From: RUG626 sp964553775
Lineage (GTDB): Bacteria > Bacillota > Clostridia > Oscillospirales > Oscillospiraceae
Assembly (NCBI GenBank): GCA_964553775.1
Contig: CAZKLU010000092.1
Span: 1 to 6,135 of the forward strand
DNA: 6,135 nt
Direction: 5' to 3'
The notes beneath the pieces are model-generated. The model did not search any database. It saw only the letters and a list, made by a program, of their open reading frames with translations, and had not been told where the DNA came from. How positions within the stretch are numbered: position 1 is the stretch's first letter; every line of letters begins with the position of its first letter. Shown here piece by piece: positions 1-5,894 of the stretch. The translations under genes were made by a program, and so were the position numbers.

Positions 1-353
1 TATTCAGCGATGTAGAGGACGGAAAATATTATACCGCGGCGATTACATGGGCTGCTGAGAACGGCATTGTATCTGGCTATGGAAATGGAGATTTCGGCAC
101 TGACGATTCAATAACGAGAGAGCAGCTTGCGACTATTCTCTGGAGATACGGCGGAAGTCCTGACAGCGATGGAACGCTTGACAGCTTCAGCGATGTGAGT
201 AAAGTTGACACATGGGCTTCAAACGCTTTGTGCTGGGCTGTGGATAACAGCATCGTCAACGGAAAAGGCGATGGAGTTCTTGACCCGCTTGGAAAAGCTA
301 CACGAGCGGAGGTGGCAACTATGCTTATGCGGTATTGTGATAAGGTGATGTAG
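1..353 (+). CDS. SLH-domain surface protein, C-terminal end (5' partial)
   Basis: This is the 3' end of a gene that enters from the left; the frame begins at base 3 and gives 116 codons before the TAG at 351-353. Two S-layer homology (SLH) repeats are visible. The first opens with FSDVEDGKYYTAAI, continues with ENGIVSGYGNGDF and ends in ITREQLATILWRY. The second opens with FSDVSKVDTWASNAL, continues with DNSIVNGKGDG and ends in ATRAEVATMLMRY, followed by CDKVM. SLH repeats usually occur in threes and bind secondary cell wall polymers, holding exported proteins on the cell surface of Gram-positive bacteria. A third repeat and the functional part of the protein probably lie upstream of the window, so what the protein does beyond surface attachment cannot be told. 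An intrinsic terminator follows about 65 bases after the stop. The family call is secure; the identity of the full protein is unknown. Confidence 0.9.
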   Translation, partial: FSDVEDGKYYTAAITWAAENGIVSGYGNGDFGTDDSITREQLATILWRYGGSPDSDGTLDSFSDVSKVDTWASNALCWAVDNSIVNGKGDGVLDPLGKATRAEVATMLMRYCDKVM

Positions 354-417
354 TGCCTGTGAGTTGTGTATGTATCAGGTGCGGGTAGAATTTGTGCTGT
401 GTAAAAATAAAATCGGA

Positions 418-461
418 GTACCCTGCGGATGTTGAGGAATACATTTGCGGGGTGCTTTTTT
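418..461 (+). terminator. Rho-independent terminator after the SLH gene
   Basis: GTACCCTGC (418-426) pairs with GCGGGGTGC (447-455), a nine-pair stem with two G-T wobbles, followed directly by six T at 456-461. The position 65 bases after the SLH stop codon and the T-tract on the plus strand fit transcription termination of that gene. It also separates the SLH unit from the glycosidase gene downstream. Confidence 0.8.
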
Positions 462-514
462 GATTTCAGAGACTTCTTTTTCATATGTCTTGTATTGGTG
501 ATTATTTGAAAGAG

Positions 515-546
515 TGTCAATTACGCTTATTTTTATGTCAATTACG
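515..546. promoter_or_regulatory. Direct-repeat pair upstream of the glycosidase, candidate operator
   Basis: The 11-base word TGTCAATTACG occurs exactly at 515-525 and again at 536-546, so equivalent bases are 21 apart (10-base AT-rich spacer). That is two turns of the helix, so both copies face the same side of the DNA. The second copy ends seven bases before a TTGACA -35 box. Response regulators of the LytTR family, one of which is encoded at 5043-5759, typically bind two direct repeats with this spacing just upstream of or overlapping -35. The word itself does not match the published LytTR consensus well, so the link to that regulator is inference. An unrelated dimeric activator could also use the site. 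Confidence 0.5.
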
Positions 547-553
547 AAATTCG

Positions 554-584
554 TTGACACAAAACACATTTTTAATGTTACAGT
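554..584 (+). promoter_or_regulatory. Putative promoter of the GH3 glycosidase gene
   Basis: TTGACA at 554-559 is an exact -35 consensus. The best -10 is TACAGT at 579-584 (four of six matches), preceded by an extended -10 TGT at 576-578. The spacer is 19 bases, longer than the usual 17, which suggests a weak basal promoter that needs an activator. This would fit the direct-repeat pair directly upstream. TATAAA at 602-607 was considered as an alternative -10, but it would leave almost no leader before the ribosome binding site. Transcript start not verified. Confidence 0.45.
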
Positions 585-617
585 AATGTCAGCATCGAAA
601 ATATAAATTTTATTTTA

Positions 618-623
618 AGGAGG
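618..623 (+). promoter_or_regulatory. Ribosome binding site of the GH3 gene
   Basis: A full AGGAGG Shine-Dalgarno sequence lies eight bases before the ATG at 632. It fixes the start codon of the glycosidase and suggests efficient translation. Confidence 0.85.
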
Positions 624-631
624 AATATAAA

Positions 632-3439
632 ATGAAAAACGAAAAGATTGTCAAACGTCCGAAGAAGTGGTCGCTTGTGCTGATGTGTTTTGTGTGCGTA
701 CTGCTTCTTGTCGTAAACATCGCGCTGGTCGCGCTTATACCGCCAAATTACGACACGATTAACACCTTCCTTGCGCCGAAAACAACGGGCGAGAATGTGG
801 AGGCGACAAGAGCGGATTCCGAGGCAATGACTCAGGAAATCGAATCCGAGGGCATTGTGCTTCTTGAAAACAAAAACTCAGCTCTGCCGCTCTCATCGGG
901 AACAGCTATAAATATCTTTGGCTACGGCTCTAAAGATACGGTGTACGGCGGTTCCGGCTCCGGTTCCGGAGATAGTTCAAATGCCGTCACGATAGCCGAG
1001 GGGCTTGAAAACGCGGGATTCACCGTCAACCCCGAGCTTGTCAGCTTCTATGACGAGCATTATGTTGAACGCGCCGGTGTTGGCTTTACCGGAAACAATT
1101 TCGATATAAACGAACCCGCTCTCAGCGAGTACTCCGACAGTCTCATTGAAAACGCGAAAAACTATTCGGATGTGGCATTATTTGTCGTATCACGTCTTGG
1201 CGGCGAGGGCGCGGATCTGCCGATGGATATGGATCCCGATCTCACAACCGAGATAGTTTCCTCCGGTGCGCTGACACAGCAAACCGTCCACGGCGGCGAT
1301 AAGGGCAAGCATTATCTGGAGCTTCAGAGCGTGGAAATTGAAGTTCTTGATATGGTAAAAGAGAACTTCGGCACCGTTATCGTCATAGTAAACTCAACAA
1401 ACGCGATGGAACTTGGTTTTCTTGAGGATGACGGGGTAGACGCGGCACTGTGGGTCGGTTGTCTTGGTTCCACGGGCGCGAACGCTATCGGTGAAGTTCT
1501 GTCAGGCACTGTTAATCCGTCAGGACGCACAACCGATACATTTGCCTATGAGGTTGAGAGTGCGCCAAGCTACTACAGTCTCGGAGATTATGATTATACA
1601 AACCTTGAGTGGGTAAACACCAGCCCTATCGGCGCGAGTACCGACCCCGATGCCTATCACTACGTTGACTACATCGAGGGCATATATGTCGGGTACCGTT
1701 ACTACGAGACAGCGGCTGCTGACGGGTTCATAGATTACGATACAGTTGTCCAGTATCCGTTCGGCTACGGTCTGAGCTACACCGATTTTGACGAGAGCAT
1801 TACCGACTTTTCAAACGATGGCACGACCGTTACAATGACTGTGAATGTGACAAATAACGGCAGTTACGCGGGAAAAGATGTTGTAGAGGTATATTATACA
1901 GCCCCGTACACTTTAGGCGGTATCGAAAAGAGTGATGTCGTGCTTGCGGCGTTTGCGAAAACGGGCTTGATAAATTCAGGGTCAAGTGAGAGTGTAACAC
2001 TCAGCTTTGCTGTTGAAGATATGGCATCGTATGATTACACCGGAATAAAAGCGTCTGGCGGCGCATATGTTCTTGAAGCGGGCGATTATACAGTGAGTCT
2101 TCGCAGTGACAGCCACAACATTATCGATTCCCGAGCCATCACTATAGACAATGACATTATATACAACGACGCTAACGACGGTGCAAGGAGCAGCGACGGC
2201 GTTGCGGCAGTAAACCAATTTGACGATTCGAGCTTTGGCGAGTGTACATCGTACATCTCCCGTGCTGACTGGGAAGGCACGTTCCCGACCGAGAGAGCCG
2301 CGTTCAGCCGTGAGGCTACAGAGAGTACACTTGCGGTACTCACAGATACAACGGTATACAACGATGACAGCGCGGAGGCGATAACTGTCGCGGATCATGG
2401 GCTTACTATAGACGATATGAAGGGGCTTGACTACAACGATGAGAAGTGGAACGAGCTTCTTGAAGAAGTCAGCGTTGATGAAATGTCAAACCTCATTGTA
2501 AACGGCGGCTGGGCAACACAGTCTGTTCCGTCTGTTGACAAGGCAAGCTATGTCGAGGTTGACGGTCCGAACGGCGTAAACAATATAATGGCGGGTACGA
2601 CCGGCAACCAGTTCTGCGCTCAGTCCGTACTTGGGTGCAGCTGGAACAAGGAACTTGCTGTTACAATGGGACAGACGTTTGCCCGTGAAGCAAAGGAACT
2701 TGGTGTTGCCGCGCTCTATGCACCGGCTATGAACATTCACCGCTCACCGTTCTGCGGAAGAAATTACGAATACATCTCTGAGGATGGGTTCCTCTCCGGA
2801 ATGATAGCGTCCGGCATAATTCAAGGTATACAATCAGAGGGTGTTACAACCTACGCGAAACACTTTGCGGTGAACGATCAGGAATCGAACCGCGACTCCG
2901 GCGGCTTATGCACATGGGTAAACGAGCAGGCAATGCGTGAGATATACATAAGATCTTTTGAAATCGCCGTCAAAGATGGAGGAACACGCGGGATCATGTC
3001 CTCATTCAACAGAATCGGAGCAACCTGCGCGGCGGAAAATTACTCTCTGCTGACAACGGTACTGCGGAACGAATGGGGCTTTGAGGGTACGGTAATCACA
3101 GACTGTATCTTACAGCTCAGCTACATAAACATAGACCGCGCTCTGCGCGCCGGAAACGACCTTATACTCTCGCTTATGAATATTCAGTCCCTGTCTGACG
3201 CAACGACCGGCACTAACTACGGCAATCAGGCAATGCGTAACGCAACGCACAATATACTTTACACCGCCGCGAACTCCGTCGGTCAGGAGATAAGCGCAAC
3301 GCCCGTCGCGTATTGGCTTTATATAACAGTGGGTGTTGTTGATGTGATTCTCATAGGACTCTGTGTATTCTACTTCGTAAGGCGTGCCAGAAATAACAAA
3401 CTTTTAAAAGCACAGCAGAGTTCTGTCGCCGTTGAATGA
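632..3439 (+). CDS. Membrane-anchored glycoside hydrolase family 3 enzyme, reversed domain order (beta-glucosidase-like)
   Basis: This 935-residue protein probably removes terminal sugars, most likely beta-linked glucose, from oligosaccharides outside the membrane; the exact substrate cannot be read from sequence. A basic N-terminus is followed by a membrane helix (about 14-37). Next come the alpha/beta sandwich domain usually found C-terminally (about 60-385; GGEGAD with candidate acid/base E192, NPSGRTTDTF, PFGYGLSY at 376-383) and a fibronectin III-like domain (about 392-502). The catalytic barrel follows (about 600-870), with DGPNG (D644), GRNYEY (R710), KHF (743-745) and the nucleophile motif VITDC (D824). 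A second helix (about 894-916) ends in a basic tail, so both ends should be cytoplasmic and the enzyme external. Reversed order is known for Ruminococcus albus and Butyrivibrio fibrisolvens enzymes. Cysteine follows the nucleophile where tryptophan is common. The AGGAGG site fixes the start. Other GH3 activities, such as xylosidase, remain possible. Confidence 0.92.
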   Translation: MKNEKIVKRPKKWSLVLMCFVCVLLLVVNIALVALIPPNYDTINTFLAPKTTGENVEATRADSEAMTQEIESEGIVLLENKNSALPLSSGTAINIFGYGSKDTVYGGSGSGSGDSSNAVTIAEGLENAGFTVNPELVSFYDEHYVERAGVGFTGNNFDINEPALSEYSDSLIENAKNYSDVALFVVSRLGGEGADLPMDMDPDLTTEIVSSGALTQQTVHGGDKGKHYLELQSVEIEVLDMVKENFGTVIVIVNSTNAMELGFLEDDGVDAALWVGCLGSTGANAIGEVLSGTVNPSGRTTDTFAYEVESAPSYYSLGDYDYTNLEWVNTSPIGASTDPDAYHYVDYIEGIYVGYRYYETAAADGFIDYDTVVQYPFGYGLSYTDFDESITDFSNDGTTVTMTVNVTNNGSYAGKDVVEVYYTAPYTLGGIEKSDVVLAAFAKTGLINSGSSESVTLSFAVEDMASYDYTGIKASGGAYVLEAGDYTVSLRSDSHNIIDSRAITIDNDIIYNDANDGARSSDGVAAVNQFDDSSFGECTSYISRADWEGTFPTERAAFSREATESTLAVLTDTTVYNDDSAEAITVADHGLTIDDMKGLDYNDEKWNELLEEVSVDEMSNLIVNGGWATQSVPSVDKASYVEVDGPNGVNNIMAGTTGNQFCAQSVLGCSWNKELAVTMGQTFAREAKELGVAALYAPAMNIHRSPFCGRNYEYISEDGFLSGMIASGIIQGIQSEGVTTYAKHFAVNDQESNRDSGGLCTWVNEQAMREIYIRSFEIAVKDGGTRGIMSSFNRIGATCAAENYSLLTTVLRNEWGFEGTVITDCILQLSYINIDRALRAGNDLILSLMNIQSLSDATTGTNYGNQAMRNATHNILYTAANSVGQEISATPVAYWLYITVGVVDVILIGLCVFYFVRRARNNKLLKAQQSSVAVE

Positions 3440-3461
3440 TGAAAGCACATTTCTTTATATG

Positions 3462-3490
3462 GTGAACACAATTCCTGACAATGTGTTTAC
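3462..3490. repeat. Hairpin just after the GH3 gene
   Basis: GTGAACACA (3462-3470) and TGTGTTTAC (3482-3490) form a nine-pair stem with one G-T wobble and an 11-base loop, starting 23 bases after the glycosidase stop codon. No T-tract follows, so it is not a classical terminator. It could protect the 3' end of the message or be a binding palindrome. Confidence 0.4.
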
Positions 3491-3509
3491 TGTTAATATC
3501 TCTTTGCTA

Positions 3510-3540
3510 CCCCCATGGGTTTCGACCTGTGGGGGCTTTC
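3510..3540 (+). terminator. Strong hairpin with TTCG loop, probable GH3 terminator
   Basis: Bases 3510-3520 pair with 3525-3535 to give an 11-pair stem (CCCCC against GGGGG at the base, GGT against ACC at the top, two G-T wobbles) closed by a TTCG tetraloop. It is followed by CTTTC, a poor T-tract. The stem is strong and lies about 70 bases after the GH3 stop, so termination of that transcript is likely, though the short T-tract lowers confidence. Confidence 0.6.
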
Positions 3541-3696
3541 CCCTTGCTTGAATTATCGGCAAATTGCTCCCGTAAAGGTGAGACTGCCGGTAAACTAAAG
3601 CCGGCTGATACCCGCGCTAAATCGTTGCGGGGGCTGTTTGTCTATTGTAAGTTATTAGTAAATTTAAGGCTATATGTCTGCTTGGGCAAGACAATA
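3541..3696. other. Hairpin-rich noncoding stretch between convergent genes
   Basis: No convincing gene lies here. An 80-codon plus-strand open frame starting at 3481 runs through it, but it overlaps the hairpins, has no ribosome binding site and shows no domain. Visible structure: GCCGG (3586-3590) with CCGGC (3601-3605), and CCCGC (3611-3615) with GCGGG (3627-3631) followed by GGCTGTTTGT, which resembles a second plus-strand terminator. CGGCA (3557-3561) could instead pair with TGCCG (3585-3589), excluding the first of these. The GC-rich stems contrast with the AT-rich intergenic DNA upstream of the GH3 gene. It may be a tandem terminator region or a small structured RNA; I do not recognise a known RNA family. 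Confidence 0.4.
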
Positions 3697-3714
3697 CGCA
3701 CCCTTTCGGGTGCG
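3697..3714 (-). terminator. Hairpin after the sensor kinase gene, possible terminator
   Basis: CGCACCC (3697-3703) and GGGTGCG (3708-3714) form a perfect seven-pair stem with a four-base TTTC loop. On the minus strand it begins 12 bases after the kinase stop codon, the right place for the end of the regulator-kinase operon. The bases that follow on that strand (TATTGTCTTG) contain only scattered T, so intrinsic termination would be weak. Confidence 0.45.
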
Positions 3715-3726
3715 AAATTATAATTA

Positions 3727-5046
3727 TCAGTATCCGAGTACTTCACACTCCGGCATTGTAATAGTCAGGCGAAAAATGCTGTCATTGGTTCGTATCGTGA
3801 CAGTTCCGCTGTATTTTTCAGCGGTGCGGCGTATACTTCTCAGCCCAAAGCCGTGGTAGTGTTTATCATCCTTGCGCGTCACCGGAAATCCGTCACGCTG
3901 TAATTCTATGCTTCCCGCGTAGTAGTTCTCGATCTCTATAACCGCAAGACCGCTTTTAGGGTAGATATTCACGGAGATCATTTTTTGTGTGTCGTCTTTA
4001 AGCTCCGAAACGCCCTCAATAGCGTTGTCAAGAGCGTTCCCAAGCATAGTATAGAGATCCACCGTATCAACGAATGACAGACATTCCCCATCGGCGGCGC
4101 AGGTAAATATGTACCCCTTTGAGTCGCAAATAAGACTTTTTTCCGTAAGTATTGTATCAAGTATCTGATTTCCGGAGTGTATCATAGCGTCATATGCCGA
4201 TGGTATTTCGATTTTGGGAATCTCTTTACCGTCTTGTCTTTTTGAAAGCATCAGGTTTATTGCCGCTACCTGATGCTTTAAGTCATGGTATTTGTGGTTT
4301 ATTATCTCAACGCTCTCCGCGGCTTTCTCATATTGCCGCTTATGAGTGAGCCATAGCTCGTGCTGTGTGTCAAGTTCATGCCGCAAGGCGAGTTGTTTTT
4401 GCTGACTGCACTGACTGATAAGCGCAAACAGACAACAGAATATATCGTAACAGAGACAAAGCCTGTATAGCGGGTTATCAACCTCAATGTTCTGTTGCAC
4501 CAGAGAACTGAGGACAAGCGCGATAACGAGTGTACCGAGAAGTGCCGAGAGCGAGAGCTTTATATCCACGTCATAATGGCGATGTTTCGCGAGCGGCTTT
4601 GCTATCGCGAAATATACCGCGCCGTAGACGATGATATGTACAGCGAAATAGCAGGGTGTGTAATACGAATCCACAGTTATATTAAGACCGGGTTCGAGAA
4701 TAGCGTGGACGCAATAGGTCATGTGCTGTGTCAGGTACGCGGCGGTAGTGGAGTAGATTATTTCAGTTATCGAGAGTGTGCAGGACAGACGAAAGTACAC
4801 GCCGCAGAAAGCAAACGATGAAGCTGAAAAAACGAGCGTAAACAGCAGCGAGTTACTGTCCTTCCCCAATAGCGATATAAATAGAATCTGCACACACCCG
4901 AACACAACAATCACGCAGAAATACAGTATGGTTCTCAGCGCGAACCGGCTCCTGTGCTGCAAAGGCAGCGCAAAGAGAACAGAAGCGGTCAGAAGCTCCA
5001 TTGGTAAGCCGCAGAAAAGCGCGAGGTTCGCAAAAAACATCGTCAT
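3727..5046 (-). CDS. AgrC-like sensor histidine kinase (GHKL ATPase domain)
   Basis: This 439-residue membrane kinase should sense an external or membrane signal and phosphorylate the LytTR regulator encoded just before it. The N-terminal half (about 1-215) is six or seven hydrophobic helices with short loops and no large external domain, as in AgrC-type kinases. A charged linker (about 215-250) leads to the phosphoacceptor segment NHKYHDLKHQ, with H254 the likely phosphorylated histidine. The GHKL ATPase follows, with N-box LGNALDNAIEG (N337, D340, N341, E344) and G-box HGFGLRSI (398-405). The start ATG overlaps the regulator stop as ATGA (5043-5046), a sign of coupled translation; a GGTGG six bases upstream could serve as ribosome binding site. 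In agr-type systems the ligand is a peptide, but no agrB or agrD homologue is present here, so the signal is unknown. All key residues are intact. Confidence 0.9.
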   Translation of the reverse strand: MTMFFANLALFCGLPMELLTASVLFALPLQHRSRFALRTILYFCVIVVFGCVQILFISLLGKDSNSLLFTLVFSASSFAFCGVYFRLSCTLSITEIIYSTTAAYLTQHMTYCVHAILEPGLNITVDSYYTPCYFAVHIIVYGAVYFAIAKPLAKHRHYDVDIKLSLSALLGTLVIALVLSSLVQQNIEVDNPLYRLCLCYDIFCCLFALISQCSQQKQLALRHELDTQHELWLTHKRQYEKAAESVEIINHKYHDLKHQVAAINLMLSKRQDGKEIPKIEIPSAYDAMIHSGNQILDTILTEKSLICDSKGYIFTCAADGECLSFVDTVDLYTMLGNALDNAIEGVSELKDDTQKMISVNIYPKSGLAVIEIENYYAGSIELQRDGFPVTRKDDKHYHGFGLRSIRRTAEKYSGTVTIRTNDSIFRLTITMPECEVLGY

Positions 5047-5759
5047 ACAAAACCACCGCCCGCGTAATCGGATAGTTTCCGCAAAAACTCAGCACGCCGT
5101 GAGCGTGTGATTGGCAGCTCCGTATCGCCAAGAAACAGAGAATCGCGGTGTACAGCGGTGACGTTTCGCATATTTACAAGATAACTGCCGGAACACCTCG
5201 CGAACGGGAGATTTTTCGATTGAAGCTGTTTTTCAAGATCCTGAAGTGATCCAGTTGCGGTATATGTTTCTCCATCGCAATGTATTAAAAGCTGATGGTT
5301 GATTACTTCAATGTAGTGTACGGATTCTGTCATCAGCTTGCGTTTCGCGCCGTTTGCGGTGAGAACTATATAATGCGGTTCACGCTGCCGTACATTCTCG
5401 AAAGCGCGTCTCAGCTTCATCGCAAGCTGAGGGTATGTGACTGGTTTAATAACAAAGTCTATTGCGCCAACATCGTAGCCGCGTATGGCATATTGGGCGA
5501 GATTTGTTATAAACATCAGGACAACGCCAGGGTCGGTTTTGCGGATATAACGCGCCGTCTCAAGTCCGTCAAGGTGCGGCATTTCTATATCAAGGAGAAT
5601 TACATCCCACACAGGGCGATACTCCTCCGCAATGTCAAGACCGTCATTGAAAACAGAGATAGTAACGGGAATATTATTCTCAGCACAGTAGCGTTCGGTA
5701 CAGTCACGCAGCTCGTTAGCCGTCGCGGTGTCGTCCTCAACGATTGCGAGTTGAAGCAT
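5043..5759 (-). CDS. LytTR-family response regulator
   Basis: This 238-residue DNA-binding response regulator is the partner of the kinase encoded immediately downstream. The receiver domain (1-120) has the acidic triad E8, D9, D10, the phosphoacceptor D57 in LLDIEMPHLDG, T85 in FITN and K105 in the IKP motif, all as expected for an active receiver. The LytTR domain (about 128-235) shows the family hallmark FARCSGSYLVNMRNV at about 186-200. LytTR regulators bind pairs of direct repeats upstream of target promoters. The ATG at 5757-5759 is preceded by GGGGG seven bases upstream, and a near-consensus promoter lies beyond it. Length and architecture are those of AgrA/LytR-type proteins. Targets are unknown; the repeat pair upstream of the glycosidase is one candidate. 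Confidence 0.93.
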   Translation of the reverse strand: MLQLAIVEDDTATANELRDCTERYCAENNIPVTISVFNDGLDIAEEYRPVWDVILLDIEMPHLDGLETARYIRKTDPGVVLMFITNLAQYAIRGYDVGAIDFVIKPVTYPQLAMKLRRAFENVRQREPHYIVLTANGAKRKLMTESVHYIEVINHQLLIHCDGETYTATGSLQDLEKQLQSKNLPFARCSGSYLVNMRNVTAVHRDSLFLGDTELPITRSRRAEFLRKLSDYAGGGFV

Positions 5760-5766
5760 TTTGATT

Positions 5767-5771
5767 CCCCC
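5767..5771 (-). promoter_or_regulatory. Ribosome binding site of the response regulator
   Basis: On the minus strand AGGGGGAATCAAAATG places a GGGGG purine run seven bases before the ATG at 5759. It supports this start over any upstream extension. Confidence 0.65.
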
Positions 5772-5789
5772 TTTTTTGCGATTTGCTCT

Positions 5790-5818
5790 ATTATATCACA
5801 TAACCGCCGTAATGACAA
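5790..5818 (-). promoter_or_regulatory. Sigma-70-type promoter of the regulator-kinase operon
   Basis: Read on the minus strand, a TTGTCA -35 (5813-5818, five of six matches) and an exact TATAAT -10 (5790-5795) are separated by the ideal 17 bases (5796-5812). The transcript would start about 20-25 bases before the regulator ATG. The strength of the match suggests steady expression without an activator. The -35 overlaps TGTCATTACG, one base shorter than the repeated word upstream of the GH3 gene, which leaves room for autoregulation. Confidence 0.75.
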
Positions 5819-5894
5819 GAAAAACATTTTCTCTTTACTACGGAGTATCTGTTATTCACACTTTATAATCAGGCAGCTGAATAATAGAATATTT

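Noticed and set aside
77..520. 147-codon minus-strand open frame over the SLH gene end
   Set aside because: It lies opposite a clear SLH reading frame and the terminator, has no domain, and its product is of low-complexity, shadow-like composition.
587..599. Third partial copy of the GH3 upstream repeat (ATGTCAGCATCGA)
   Set aside because: Only 9 of 13 bases match the 535-547 copy and the 51-base offset is not a simple multiple of the 21-base period.
3515..3535. GGTTTCGACCTG reminiscent of the 5' end of tmRNA
   Set aside because: No tRNA-like acceptor, T-loop or tag reading frame follows; the match is explained by the TTCG-capped hairpin.
3551..3646. Possible riboswitch in the hairpin region
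   Set aside because: No conserved core of a riboswitch class I know is present, and no downstream gene on the same strand would be controlled; both flanking genes end here.
3481..3723. 80-codon plus-strand open frame in the intergenic region
   Set aside because: It runs through several stable hairpins, has no Shine-Dalgarno sequence and no recognisable domain; the sequence is better explained as structured noncoding DNA.
4495..5131. Plus- and minus-strand open frames of about 90-110 codons over the kinase and regulator
   Set aside because: They overlap the well-supported kinase and regulator in other frames and encode nothing recognisable.
5864..5869. TATAAT on the plus strand as a promoter for the DUF4349 fragment
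   Set aside because: No -35-like sequence lies 16-18 bases upstream and no ribosome binding site precedes the ATG.
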